This document shows positions 39,303 through 47,421 of a DNA stretch of 64,000 nucleotides, in pieces (the first letter of the stretch is position 1; every line of letters starts with the position of its first letter). The notes under the pieces are model-generated. The model was not told where the DNA came from. It saw only the letters and a program-made list of their open reading frames with translations, and made no database searches. This DNA is from a virus. Location: IMG/VR virus record IMGVR_UViG_3300044631_000812, positions 1-64,000 of that record. One strand, given 5' to 3'. Both the position numbers and the translations under genes were made by a program.

Positions 39303-39812
39303 CTATACTTTGACAACTTTTTTCACTTTTTATGCTAATTTATATTCATTCTAAATAAGGACATGTTTGCTATTGAATGTAAAGTGTTGATTTATAGGTA
39401 GTTATTAAATGTGTGTTTCCAGGACGCACGTTAAATGGGTTTGGTATTTATTTTGGTAGGTAGGCATAACCTCCTCTCTTCAGGCCTGCAACCAACCCGA
39501 CAAACGTAACGAACGGCCGACCGATTGACCGACCGAACGGCCGATGCGCCGACTGGTTTTAAGTACATTCTATTTAACATAATGCAAATTATAAGACATA
39601 CCTAGCGAACGACATGACAAACGGCAGCGCGGTCTGTAGGCCGTGCGTATTGGTATTGACGTCAAACGACAGCCCGACTGGAAAAGCCAAAAAGTTCGGC
39701 CGAAAAGTCTGAAAAGTAGACCCCCGGGGGTGAAATCAGATCGGTTTCCCTTTCGGCCGGCTTCGCGTCAATCCCCCATATTACCCAACAATTCCATACA
39801 TCTAAAAATTAG
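39303..39812. other. Divergent non-coding control region
   Basis: This 510-bp gap sits between the early (-) and late (+) promoters with no convincing gene. It holds a GC-rich patch with repeated GACCGA/AACGGCCGA words (39510-39545), a perfect palindrome ACCCCCGGGGGT (39720-39731) and a flanking 9-bp inverted repeat CGGCCGAAA (39697-39705) / TTTCGGCCG (39751-39759). It could hold operators, an origin or a packaging site. Confidence 0.5.
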
Positions 39813-39820
39813 TATATTTG
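39813..39820 (+). promoter_or_regulatory. -7 box (TATATTTG) of the first late-side gene
   Basis: TATATTTG lies 14 nt before the ATG at 39835. It is the first rightward promoter after the divergent control region. Confidence 0.6.
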
Positions 39821-39834
39821 TAGAAAAAAAGATC

Positions 39835-40053
39835 ATGAAAACAGACTACAACAGCATTTCTTTCAGAAACAAAGATATTGATAGACTTTCTGGAACCACA
39901 ACTAAAAGCCCTAACCAGATGATCGGTCAGTCAGCTGCTGAAGCTATAAGATCTAGAAATGGAAGTACTAGTGAGCAGCGTCTCAACGAACTTAAAGCCA
40001 ATGAAGCAGCCAAAAAAGCTATGAAGGATGCTAAGGCCAAAAAAAAGAACTAG
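39835..40053 (+). CDS. Small basic protein with RLxGxTT motif (72 aa)
   Basis: The start at 39835 follows a -7 box, so the longer in-frame reading through the GC-rich control region is not used. The N-terminal ISFRNKDIDRLSGTTTKSPN resembles IPFKNSAITRLTGMTTNPP of the 43998-44768 protein, so they may share a binding motif. The C-terminus is Ala/Lys-rich and helical. It is likely a small virion-associated protein. Confidence 0.55.
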   Translation: MKTDYNSISFRNKDIDRLSGTTTKSPNQMIGQSAAEAIRSRNGSTSEQRLNELKANEAAKKAMKDAKAKKKN

Positions 40054-40147
40054 TAAAGTATGACAATCATATTCTTCCCAAACATCGGCCTATCAGTCGG
40101 TCTTGACTACATGCCAGCAGAGGACGGTCTACCGGCAGAGTTGATGT

Positions 40148-40155
40148 TACATTTG
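40148..40155 (+). promoter_or_regulatory. -7 box (TACATTTG)
   Basis: TACATTTG is 23 nt before the ATG at 40179. It probably drives the 341-aa gene. Confidence 0.5.
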
Positions 40156-40178
40156 TTTATTTTTAAATTATCTATATC

Positions 40179-41204
40179 ATGGCAATAATGCGCACAAACC
40201 GACTAACGTCGAATATCGAACCTACAAAGAAAACCCAAACTACTAAGGGTGTAACTGTAAGCAATAAAAAAGAAAGGAGAATAATCCCAGCAACTGAGCT
40301 AGAGGCTCAAGACGCTGCTTTTAAATCAGCGAATAGTAACTATGAGGCTCAGATGTCCACATATAAAAATGCTCCTAAAGGATCTAAGTCATATGCCAAT
40401 TTCGGTGGCGGTGTTGCAGAGCTTAGCGCTGCTGGTTTAGCTCAGTACAACAAGAGCCGTCCATCTTCCGAGCCAGAGGTAACTCGTATTGAGCGTCCAA
40501 AAGCAGGTGGCAGTGAAGCTGATTTTTTAAAGAGAGTTGGAACAAAAGGTGGATACGTCGGCCACGTAACTTATAAGGAGCCAGTCAAGCCAACAGCACA
40601 AAAAGCCGACTGGTCTAAAGTTGAGCTAAACAAAATGCCAACCAAGCAGGCGACCATTACTCCAGCCAAGGGTAAACTTCGCGACATGGCTGTAGAAGAG
40701 TTTGGTGAATTTAATGCCCCGTCTATGGGCACTAAAGTTAAAACCAAAAGAGCGTTAACAGGCGGCGGCGATAGTGGTCTTGTAAGAGCTAAAAACACAG
40801 GTGGATCTTTAAAGGCTGCTAAACGTGTTGTAGGTGAGAAGACTGTTGGATCTAGAGCATATAATAAAGAGAAAAAACAGTTCGAGGCATTCGCTAACCA
40901 ACTTCCAACAGGAGGCCGATTGTCAGATAGTCAGTTCAGCCCTGAGATTGGCCGAATGAAAGCTGATGCCAAGGGCTTAGCCAAAGAATATCGTAAAGAG
41001 GGCAACCGTGAGGGTGTCAAGATGATGCGCGCTGAAGCTAAGCAGTTAGGTAAAGCGGCTAAGTTTTCAGATAAAATGTATGATAGAGGTAGAGGTGACT
41101 ACTTCACAAGAGATATGATCCAAGAATACAGGTCATCAAGCGCCAATCCAGCCAATCAGAACACTATTGAGAGGCAGCAAAAGCTCATCAATAGCAGAAA
41201 ATAA
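40179..41204 (+). CDS. Basic hypothetical protein (341 aa), probably virion-associated
   Basis: It is strongly basic, rich in Lys, Ala and Gly, with little hydrophobic core and long helical stretches near the C-terminus (MKADAKGLAKEYRKEGNREG). An alternative ATG at 40188 is possible. Proteins of this composition in phages are often packaged or bind DNA, but no family is recognised. It is followed by a terminator. Confidence 0.5.
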   Translation: MAIMRTNRLTSNIEPTKKTQTTKGVTVSNKKERRIIPATELEAQDAAFKSANSNYEAQMSTYKNAPKGSKSYANFGGGVAELSAAGLAQYNKSRPSSEPEVTRIERPKAGGSEADFLKRVGTKGGYVGHVTYKEPVKPTAQKADWSKVELNKMPTKQATITPAKGKLRDMAVEEFGEFNAPSMGTKVKTKRALTGGGDSGLVRAKNTGGSLKAAKRVVGEKTVGSRAYNKEKKQFEAFANQLPTGGRLSDSQFSPEIGRMKADAKGLAKEYRKEGNREGVKMMRAEAKQLGKAAKFSDKMYDRGRGDYFTRDMIQEYRSSSANPANQNTIERQQKLINSRK

Positions 41205-41210
41205 AAGATA

Positions 41211-41233
41211 AGCCCTCCAAGTGAGGGCTTTTT
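41211..41233 (+). terminator. Rho-independent terminator
   Basis: AGCCCTC (41211-41217), a 5-nt loop, GAGGGCT (41223-41229) and a T run to 41233. It separates the 341-aa gene from the chaperonin operon. Confidence 0.85.
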
Positions 41234-41241
41234 CATTATAA

Positions 41242-41270
41242 TGTCACAAATTTGACTTAAATTTGTGACA
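41242..41270. promoter_or_regulatory. Operator-like palindrome over the chaperonin promoter
   Basis: A perfect 12-bp inverted repeat TGTCACAAATTT / AAATTTGTGACA has a 5-nt spacer. The right arm contains the -7 box. It is unlike the CIRCE heat-shock operator. A repressor or activator site is the best reading, and an RNA hairpin is less likely because the box lies inside it. Confidence 0.6.
41258..41265 (+). promoter_or_regulatory. -7 box of groEL (TAAATTTG)
   Basis: TAAATTTG is 18 nt before the groEL ATG. It is embedded in the palindrome at 41242-41270, so binding there would block or shape transcription. Confidence 0.65.
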
Positions 41271-41283
41271 TAAATCTAATAAA

Positions 41284-42852
41284 ATGGTAGTAAAACATGT
41301 ACATTTAGGCGATGAAGGTCGCCAAAAGCTCATTAAAGGCATTAAAACGATCGCTGGAGCAGTAAAAAGCACACTCGGTGCGCGAGGACGGACAGTCCTA
41401 ATTGAATCAGAGCATCACGTTGGTGGCATTACAGTAACAAAGGACGGTGTGACGGTCGCTAAGTCGATCAACCTCTATGACCCGGTTGAGAACTTAGCCG
41501 TCATGATGATGCGACAGGCTGCTGAGAAGACGGCTACTGTTGCTGGTGATGGGACAACGACCAGTATTGTCATCGCTGAGGCTATTGTGGATGCAGCCAC
41601 AGACATACTGTCTGAGGATAAAAACGTAACCGAGGTCATCCGTGAGATCAATAGCATTACAACAAATGTTGTAACGCACTTGACCAAACGAGCCAAAAAA
41701 CTCTCAGGCAAGAAGCTAAAAGACGTTGCGTCAATAAGTGCCAACAATGACACCACTATTGGTGGTATGATCGCTGACGCGTTCAGTGAGGTCAAGATGG
41801 TATCTGTTGAGAACAGTAAGGACCACAACACATATGTTGAGGTGATCAAGGGGATTAAGGCTGACCGAGGTTGGACTAGTCGCCACTTCATCACTGACTA
41901 CAAGCGTCAGGAGGCCATCCTAGAGAACCCATACGTCTTAATCACTGACCAAGAGATTAACAACCTACTCAACATTGAGAAGGTCCTACAGCATGTTGTA
42001 GCGCAAAATAAGTCACTACTCATCATTGGTGAGATGACACCTGCTGCACTTAACACCCTTAATATAAACGTCGCTCAAGGCAAGATCAAGGCTTGCCATA
42101 TCATGCCGCCAAGCTTTGGCTACCGTCAGAAAGACCTGCTTGAAGACCTAGCGATCGTATTGGACGGCACATACTTTAGTGAGGACACTGGTGATGACCT
42201 ATCTCTTATTGACGTGGCACATCTTGGTCGTTGCTCTAAGGTGATCGTTGGTAAGGACAATACGATCTTTATGCCCTATGCTAGCTCTCAAGATAGCATA
42301 GACGCCCGAATTGCCGACATCAACGAGACCATATTCGAAGGCATAACAAAAGAAGAGCTTGACAACCGTAAAGAGCGAGCGGCCAACCTATCGGGTGGTG
42401 TTGCTGTGATACACGTTGGAGCGCTCAGTGACATTGAGCAGAAGGAGAAGCGCGACCGCATCGACGACGCTGTATGCGCTGTTGAGGCTGCATTAGAGGA
42501 GGGAATCCTTCCTGGTGGTGGTGTTGCTTTGTATGAGTATGCGATTACACACCTACGCGGTAAGATTGGCGCTGCTGAGCAAATTATGTTCAGAGCCATA
42601 ACATCTCCAATGTGGCAAATACTTGTGAACGCTGGCAAAGACGCTCAAGAGATCATGGACGGCATCCTACCGTTCCCTAACGAGGGCTACGACGTCAAAG
42701 GAGAGCAGTACGGTGACATGATCAAGCTTGGCATCATTGACCCGGCTAAAGTCACTAAGAACGCTTTATTGAACGCTGTGTCGGTAGCTACGACGATCAT
42801 GAGCACAAACGCAATCATTACAAATATCAGAGCAGATGAAAGTATTAAATAA
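41284..42852 (+). CDS. groEL: Phage chaperonin GroEL (Hsp60)
   Basis: The 522-aa protein has the standard chaperonin features: GARGRTVLIE (33-41), TKDGVTVAK (52-60), the ATP site GDGTTT (88-93) and the C-terminal equatorial signature AALEEGILPGGG. The Asp of GroEL position 52 is Glu here (residue 41), while the Asp equivalent to D398 (DDAVCAVEAA) is kept. The GGM-rich tail of bacterial GroEL is absent. It probably folds phage structural proteins. The gene is the first of an operon with groES (17-bp overlap) and has its own operator-like promoter. Confidence 0.95.
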   Translation: MVVKHVHLGDEGRQKLIKGIKTIAGAVKSTLGARGRTVLIESEHHVGGITVTKDGVTVAKSINLYDPVENLAVMMMRQAAEKTATVAGDGTTTSIVIAEAIVDAATDILSEDKNVTEVIREINSITTNVVTHLTKRAKKLSGKKLKDVASISANNDTTIGGMIADAFSEVKMVSVENSKDHNTYVEVIKGIKADRGWTSRHFITDYKRQEAILENPYVLITDQEINNLLNIEKVLQHVVAQNKSLLIIGEMTPAALNTLNINVAQGKIKACHIMPPSFGYRQKDLLEDLAIVLDGTYFSEDTGDDLSLIDVAHLGRCSKVIVGKDNTIFMPYASSQDSIDARIADINETIFEGITKEELDNRKERAANLSGGVAVIHVGALSDIEQKEKRDRIDDAVCAVEAALEEGILPGGGVALYEYAITHLRGKIGAAEQIMFRAITSPMWQILVNAGKDAQEIMDGILPFPNEGYDVKGEQYGDMIKLGIIDPAKVTKNALLNAVSVATTIMSTNAIITNIRADESIK

Positions 42853-43096
42853 GTTCTTACTCGTAAAGAAAGTAGCTGAGCAAAAGCAGACCAAGAGTGG
42901 TCTACTCTTAACCGGTGAGGATTCCAACGACATGCGGTACCACAAGGCGGTTACCCACTCTGTGGGTGACAGCATCTTCGGCATAAAAGCCGGTGATACT
43001 ATCCTATACGATAAAGTGCAAAGCCATGAGATCATCCTTGATAATGAAAGGATGACTATAATTCAGGAGAGGGACGTTGTTTGCGTCTTCGATTAA
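42836..43096 (+). CDS. groES: Phage co-chaperonin GroES
   Basis: This 86-aa protein has the GroES order. An N-terminal strand (LNKFLLVKKV) leads to a possible mobile loop (EQKQTKSGLLLTGEDS). The core is HSVGDSIFGIKAGDTILYDK, and the C-terminal strands are EIILDNERMTIIQERDVVCV. The length is close to the bacterial family. It overlaps the end of groEL and, by 41 bp, the end of the convergent (-) gene. It should cap the phage chaperonin ring. Confidence 0.85.
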   Translation: MKVLNKFLLVKKVAEQKQTKSGLLLTGEDSNDMRYHKAVTHSVGDSIFGIKAGDTILYDKVQSHEIILDNERMTIIQERDVVCVFD

Positions 43097-43541
43097 AATC
43101 TGTTATCGCAATAGCTAAGGTCTTTTGATGAAACGGTGCGTTTTTTCGGAAGGCCTTATTGCGTCTTGATGACGTCGGAATCGGTTCTTCTCCGATTAAC
43201 TTCTTATAAATTGACGTAATCATTTTCTTGGCCTTAAAAGACACCTCATACAGTTGGCCTTCGTTGTAATTTTTCTGTCGCCATTCACTGATCCAGCCAT
43301 CTTTCAACAATCTGTTAAAGCGCCGGCTGTCCCAAGTCATGAAGTTCTTGTATTCGTCAAAGTCTGACTTTCTGAATAGCCTATTGCCATGTAAAAAGAA
43401 TAGCATCTCAAGATCTGAGAGTCTGATGCTATAATTCACTTGAGCCCATCGTCTTACGATTGCCCACTCTGTAAGAAAGTCATACTTCAGCGGTTCGCGT
43501 TGTACTATCTTTTCGTAGATGATTGTTTTTCTAACTTTCAT
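43056..43541 (-). CDS. Winged-helix-like regulator, putative
   Basis: This 161-aa protein is the only (-) gene inside the late (+) block. It contains YSIRLSDLEMLFFLHGNRLF and RRFNRLLKDGWISEWRQK, which read as a winged helix with a recognition helix and wing. The C-terminus is basic. Its start is 1 bp from a palindrome that carries divergent -7 boxes, so it may control itself and the + genes at 43566 onward. A late-gene regulator role is inferred. Confidence 0.5.
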   Translation of the reverse strand: MKVRKTIIYEKIVQREPLKYDFLTEWAIVRRWAQVNYSIRLSDLEMLFFLHGNRLFRKSDFDEYKNFMTWDSRRFNRLLKDGWISEWRQKNYNEGQLYEVSFKAKKMITSIYKKLIGEEPIPTSSRRNKAFRKNAPFHQKTLAIAITDFNRRRKQRPSPEL

Positions 43542-43559
43542 TATATTTGTACAAATATA
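43542..43559. promoter_or_regulatory. Perfect 18-bp palindrome with two divergent -7 boxes
   Basis: TATATTTGTACAAATATA is its own reverse complement. TATATTTG on + (43542-43549) faces the 43566 gene. TATATTTG on - (43559-43552) faces the 43541 gene, whose start lies about 10 nt from the box. Confidence 0.65.
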
Positions 43560-43565
43560 TTAATA

Positions 43566-43736
43566 ATGGGACTATATAGCAACATTCACGCAAAAAGAGA
43601 GCGAATTAAAGCTGGATCAGGCGAGAAGATGCGTAAGCCTGGAGAGAAAGGAGCCCCAACAGCAAGTAACTTCAAAAAGGCCGCTAAAACAGCAAAAAAA
43701 GATGAAAGACCCAAGACTAGAAAAAGCGGGCGTTAG
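43566..43736 (+). CDS. Small basic protein (56 aa)
   Basis: It starts at the ATG 16 nt after the + strand -7 box. Lys/Arg-rich (HAKRERIKAGSGEKMRKPGE) with no hydrophobic core, it is likely a nucleic-acid-associated or virion-packed peptide. It overlaps the next gene by 35 bp. Confidence 0.6.
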   Translation: MGLYSNIHAKRERIKAGSGEKMRKPGEKGAPTASNFKKAAKTAKKDERPKTRKSGR

Positions 43737-44001
43737 TGGCTACAATAAGCCTAAACGCACTCCTAGTCACCCGACTAAGAGTCATGTCGTGGTCGCCAAG
43801 TCTGGTGACGAGGTAAAATTAATTCGTTTTGGCCAGCAAGGCGTCAAGACCAATCAGACAGCAGGTCAACGTGAGGCTTTCAAGAGCCGTCACGCCAAGA
43901 ATATTGCAAAAGGTAAGATGAGCGCGGCATGGTGGGCTGACAAAACTAAGTGGTCTCCAAGCAAGACTGCATCACCTAGCACTAAATGGAAGAAAGGATG
44001 A
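43702..44001 (+). CDS. Basic virion-associated protein, DUF6321-like (99 aa)
   Basis: It carries KPKRTPSHPTKSHVVVAKSG, IRFGQQGVKTNQTAGQREAF and KSRHAKNIAKGKMSAAWWAD. I recall this set as a small conserved phage family (DUF6321-like) of unknown function. It is short, basic and Trp-rich near the end. It is encoded among other small basic proteins and linked to the next gene by an ATGA overlap. Confidence 0.65.
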   Translation: MKDPRLEKAGVSGYNKPKRTPSHPTKSHVVVAKSGDEVKLIRFGQQGVKTNQTAGQREAFKSRHAKNIAKGKMSAAWWADKTKWSPSKTASPSTKWKKG

Positions 44002-44768
44002 ACAATATACCATTCAAGAACTCAGCGATTACTCGCTTGACAGGCATGACAACCAATCCACCTTTAATTACTAAAGGAAGGGCTAAAGAAGCGCGCAGTA
44101 TGCGCGAGGGTATTACTCCAATGCAAAATGCTGACGGTACTACTTCTACACATGTCATGGCAGGTGGCGAGGGTGGATCCGGTAAGTACAAGTATACAGT
44201 AAACCCAACTGTATTCCCTAACAATGGAGGTAAGACATGGACCGATCTAAGAGAAGATCCATGGGGGGCATATGACGAGGCATCTAAAAGAGGTGAGCTA
44301 ATTGGCTTTAAGTCTGAGCGTCGTGCTGAGAAGTTTGGTATGGGATCTTGGAAGAAAGGTCAGGCAGGCCGAGAGGCTATGCAAGAATATCGTTCTGAAA
44401 AGAAAGCAGGTAATCTTTACACTCAGAAAAAGAAGGTAGATCAAAAGATTGCAGCTGTTGATGAGAACAAGCGTATTAATCGTGTTGTTGATCGTCGATA
44501 TGATCGAATGGATAAGAAGTATGATCGAGCTGCAGGTAACACTCAAAAGACTGCCAAGCTTGATAAGAAATACGGATACAATTACGAAGCAGCTAAAGCA
44601 GCTGGTATTGGTCCAGATGAGACAGGTCATTGGGGTTCAATTGGCAACGATGGTATGATATTAAAGGGACCTAAGCATCCTTCAATGATTAAGACAAAAA
44701 AGGTTGAGGGTTATTTAGGTAACAAGATCAAAAAGATTGACGGCCAATTATACAGTGTACCTAAATGA
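43998..44768 (+). CDS. Hypothetical virion-associated protein (256 aa)
   Basis: The ATG at 43998 overlaps the upstream stop, which is preferred over the in-frame ATG at 43986. The N-terminal IPFKNSAITRLTGMTTNPP parallels the 39835 protein. The rest is basic and polar with a repeated K-K-Y-D helical stretch (DRRYDRMDKKYDRAAG). It could bind DNA or the capsid interior. No family is recognised. Confidence 0.5.
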   Translation: MNNIPFKNSAITRLTGMTTNPPLITKGRAKEARSMREGITPMQNADGTTSTHVMAGGEGGSGKYKYTVNPTVFPNNGGKTWTDLREDPWGAYDEASKRGELIGFKSERRAEKFGMGSWKKGQAGREAMQEYRSEKKAGNLYTQKKKVDQKIAAVDENKRINRVVDRRYDRMDKKYDRAAGNTQKTAKLDKKYGYNYEAAKAAGIGPDETGHWGSIGNDGMILKGPKHPSMIKTKKVEGYLGNKIKKIDGQLYSVPK

Positions 44769-45010
44769 TCATCCTTAAAAAACACAAAGGTCTAGGTGAT
44801 ACAGTGGCTGCTGTAACAGCAGCTACAGGCATCAAGGCACTAGTCGAGAGTATAACTGAGGACTGCGGATGCCAAGAGAGGCAAGCCTCTCTTAACAACC
44901 CAGACCTATTAATAAACAAACTATTCTATGGGACAAAGCAAGACATCGAAGTATTACGCGACTCATCCGGACGCAGCAGAGCGCAGGAGGGAGAGTCAAC
45001 GGAAAATTAA
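44765..45010 (+). CDS. Small hypothetical phage protein (81 aa)
   Basis: The N-terminal IILKKHKGLGDTVAAVTAAT and EDCGCQER resemble a small phage protein that I recall as KGLGDTIxKxTKATGI...DCGC. The three-Cys cluster could bind metal. It overlaps the next gene by 83 bp in another frame, so its polar C-terminal 27 residues may not be constrained. Confidence 0.5.
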   Translation: MIILKKHKGLGDTVAAVTAATGIKALVESITEDCGCQERQASLNNPDLLINKLFYGTKQDIEVLRDSSGRSRAQEGESTEN

Positions 45011-45188
45011 CCGATCAGAAGAACGTAAGAAGTACCGGGCCGATCACACAAAAGCTCGTCGTGCCAATGGCATCGACGGCAAGGGAGGGCCTGACATGAG
45101 TTCCACAAAAAGTGGTAAATTTGTAAAAGAAAACCCAAAGACAAACCGAGCTCGCAATGGAGCGAACGGCAAGTCTACTAAAAAATAA
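44928..45188 (+). CDS. Small basic phage protein (86 aa)
   Basis: It is very basic (SKTSKYYATHPDAAERRRES, RSEERKKYRADHTKARRANG) and ends NRARNGANGKSTKK. I recall this type in many tailed phages close to structural genes. No enzymatic motif is seen. DNA binding inside the capsid is a guess from composition. Confidence 0.6.
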   Translation: MGQSKTSKYYATHPDAAERRRESQRKINRSEERKKYRADHTKARRANGIDGKGGPDMSSTKSGKFVKENPKTNRARNGANGKSTKK

Positions 45189-45191
45189 GAC

Positions 45192-45458
45192 ATGGCATAT
45201 CAAAAACTACAAGTACAACGCGCAGCCGCTGTAACCCCAAGTGATACAGTTAACATCCCATACGTAGGTGGTGACGGAACAACTCCAAGCTGGCCTTGTG
45301 TCCTTTATATCGGCACTGGCGGAAATCTTCGCGTTCTAACCGAAGGAGGCGATGACGTGGTATTCACAAACGTATTAGGCGGCACAACGCTTCCTGTGAA
45401 TGTTGTAAGAGTATTTGCTACCAACACAACGGCTAGCAATATCGTAGCAATGTGGTAA
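45192..45458 (+). CDS. Small beta-rich virion protein (88 aa)
   Basis: It reads MAYQKLQVQRAAAVTPSDTV then CVLYIGTGGNLRVLTEGGDD and TTLPVNVVRVFATNTTASNI. This all-beta pattern is common in small phage head-fibre or decoration proteins. It lies at the start of the tail-fibre cluster. Its role is inferred. Confidence 0.65.
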   Translation: MAYQKLQVQRAAAVTPSDTVNIPYVGGDGTTPSWPCVLYIGTGGNLRVLTEGGDDVVFTNVLGGTTLPVNVVRVFATNTTASNIVAMW

Positions 45459-45459
45459 T

Positions 45460-45615
45460 ATGTGGATATTTAGCGCCATAGCAAATGCCGTAGGAGCCAA
45501 CTACATAGGTGATCCTAACTATATAGCTGTATCATTTCGTAACAGAGTTCAAGCGGATGGCGGTACATTTGAGGCACAAAACTGTTTAATATCATTTCTA
45601 AATAGCTTATCATGA
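45460..45615 (+). CDS. Small hypothetical protein (51 aa)
   Basis: It starts 1 nt after the previous stop and ends with an ATGA overlap with the fibre gene. MWIFSAIANAVGANYIGDPN looks like a short hydrophobic then polar peptide. Its position supports coding, but the function is unknown. Confidence 0.5.
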   Translation: MWIFSAIANAVGANYIGDPNYIAVSFRNRVQADGGTFEAQNCLISFLNSLS

Positions 45616-47420
45616 GTCTATTAACACAGGCATCTTTGGTTGTGACTCCGAATGGAGTAAAAGAGGGCAAACTTTATTCCGTCATCCCGTCCGATGGTTC
45701 GGGCGATATGTCCGTAGTAAGAGCAACAACTGCAACAAGAGTCAATAGTGCGGGGTTGGTTGAGTTAGTGCCTTATAACCTTGTGCAGTATAGCGAGCAG
45801 TTTAATAATGCTGCGTGGTTAAAACAAGATGCAACAATAACTGCAAATAGTATTGATGCGCCAAATGGAACTTTAACTGCTGATACAATTACGGATAATT
45901 CAACTTTAGACAGACACATAACTTATCAGTCTTTAGATTCTGAAAGGTCTTTAACAAGAACCTTGTCAATTTATGCTAAACAAGGAACATTAAGATATTT
46001 AGTGTTAAGCGTTACAATTACAAGTGATTCTACTGCTTGTTACTCTGCAATTTTTGATTTACAAACTGGAACAATAACCGCAACTAAAAATAATGGTTCG
46101 GCAACAATTAGTGCATCTATTGAAAACACGGGTAATGGTTGGTATCGATGTGCAATATCGGGTGCTTTAGGAAGTGGATTCGAAACAATTTACCCAGTTA
46201 TTGCGACAAGCGATAGAGCTGGTTTTACTGGTTCATTATCAAATAACAATTTACCAATATATGCTGGCAGCGGACAAAGCCTTTACATTTGGGGTGCACA
46301 ACTTAACGAGGGTACAATACTCCCCTACCAAAAGACGGAAACAAGACTTAACATACCACGTCTTGACTACTCAAACGGTACTTGTCCAAGTTTGTTAGTA
46401 GAACCGCAAAGGACAAACCTCTTGACTTATAGTTCGTCTTTTGATAACGCTGCGTGGATTAAATTTAACGCAAGTATTAGCGCAAATGTAACAGCAACTC
46501 TTGACCCATCTGGAAACTATGGTGCTTCAAAGATTGTAGAAGATAGTAGTTCTTCTTTTCACGATATTGACCAAGTAGAAGTATATTCAGCGGGCGCAAA
46601 TACAATTTCAGTTTACGCAAAAGCTGCTGGAAGAAACCATATATTTTTGCAGCATTTTGATGGTTCTTCGTTCTTGACGAGCGGGACATTTAATCTTTCA
46701 AATGGAACGGTAAGCGGAAACGGTACGATTCAAAGCGTAGGCAACGGATGGTATCGCTGCTCATTTACTGCAACAACTGTAAACGGAACTGGAAAGTCTT
46801 ATATTAATCTTTCAAATGGAACTACTGGAAACTATCAAGGCGATGGCACTTCTGGTGTATACGTTTACGGAGCTCAACTTGAACTCGGCAGCTACGCCAC
46901 TTCATACATACCTACAACCTCAGCAAGTGTAACACGAAACGCTGACGTAATATCAAAGACGGGTATTAGTTCGCTTATCGGTCAAACGGAGGGGACTTTG
47001 TTTTTGGATGTTGTTTTAAAAAATCCATTTACATCAATAAACAGATTATTTTCAATTACAGAGACAGTTTGGAATGTTGGCGGTTCTATTAGAATAGAAG
47101 CTGAATCTAATAAATTTACCGCTGATTTTGTTAATGCTGGTTCAAGTATGGGTAAAATTGAATTTTTTACAACTGTTCAGCAAAACACTCGTTATAAAAT
47201 TGCAGTTGCATACAAGCAAAATGATTGTCAAATGTATATTAACGGGACAAATGCTGGTAGCGACACAACAACAGCAGCAATGCCTACTTGTTCAGAATTA
47301 TATTTAAACGCTTTAGGAGGTGGATTTGTAGCCGCATACGATGCAAATAATATCAACGCAGCAGCCCTTTGGAAAACTCGCTTAACCAACGCACAATTAG
47401 CAACCTTAACAACTATATAA
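45612..47420 (+). CDS. Tail fibre/receptor-binding protein with two CBM-like domains
   Basis: This 602-aa protein has two related jelly-roll-like units. NLVQYSEQFNNAAWLKQDAT (near 78) and NLLTYSSSFDNAAWIKFNAS (near 269) each open one, and each has a GNGWYRC motif and ends with an IWGAQLNEG or VYGAQLELGSYATSYIPT motif. The C-terminal 140 residues look like a LamG/concanavalin-type domain (LLVDVV..., FSITETVWNVGGSIRIEAE). Carbohydrate binding to host surface sugars is expected. Sequence composition differs from neighbours, as for exchanged receptor-binding genes. Confidence 0.7.
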   Translation: MSLLTQASLVVTPNGVKEGKLYSVIPSDGSGDMSVVRATTATRVNSAGLVELVPYNLVQYSEQFNNAAWLKQDATITANSIDAPNGTLTADTITDNSTLDRHITYQSLDSERSLTRTLSIYAKQGTLRYLVLSVTITSDSTACYSAIFDLQTGTITATKNNGSATISASIENTGNGWYRCAISGALGSGFETIYPVIATSDRAGFTGSLSNNNLPIYAGSGQSLYIWGAQLNEGTILPYQKTETRLNIPRLDYSNGTCPSLLVEPQRTNLLTYSSSFDNAAWIKFNASISANVTATLDPSGNYGASKIVEDSSSSFHDIDQVEVYSAGANTISVYAKAAGRNHIFLQHFDGSSFLTSGTFNLSNGTVSGNGTIQSVGNGWYRCSFTATTVNGTGKSYINLSNGTTGNYQGDGTSGVYVYGAQLELGSYATSYIPTTSASVTRNADVISKTGISSLIGQTEGTLFLDVVLKNPFTSINRLFSITETVWNVGGSIRIEAESNKFTADFVNAGSSMGKIEFFTTVQQNTRYKIAVAYKQNDCQMYINGTNAGSDTTTAAMPTCSELYLNALGGGFVAAYDANNINAAALWKTRLTNAQLATLTTI

Positions 47421-47421
47421 A

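Noticed and set aside
39720-39731. ACCCCCGGGGGT palindrome as a terminator
   Set aside because: It has no loop or T run on either strand.
39643-39834. In-frame N-terminal extension of the 72-aa protein through the GC-rich region
   Set aside because: The -7 box at 39813-39820 lies inside it, and composition before 39835 is non-coding, with palindromes.
40060-40188. Possible 42-aa + strand gene (MTIIFFPNIGLSVGLDYMPA start)
   Set aside because: It contains the -7 box of the next gene and has no recognisable pattern; coding cannot be supported.
41475-41894. Open frames opposite the groEL gene
   Set aside because: They are mirror frames of a conserved gene with no start context or family resemblance.
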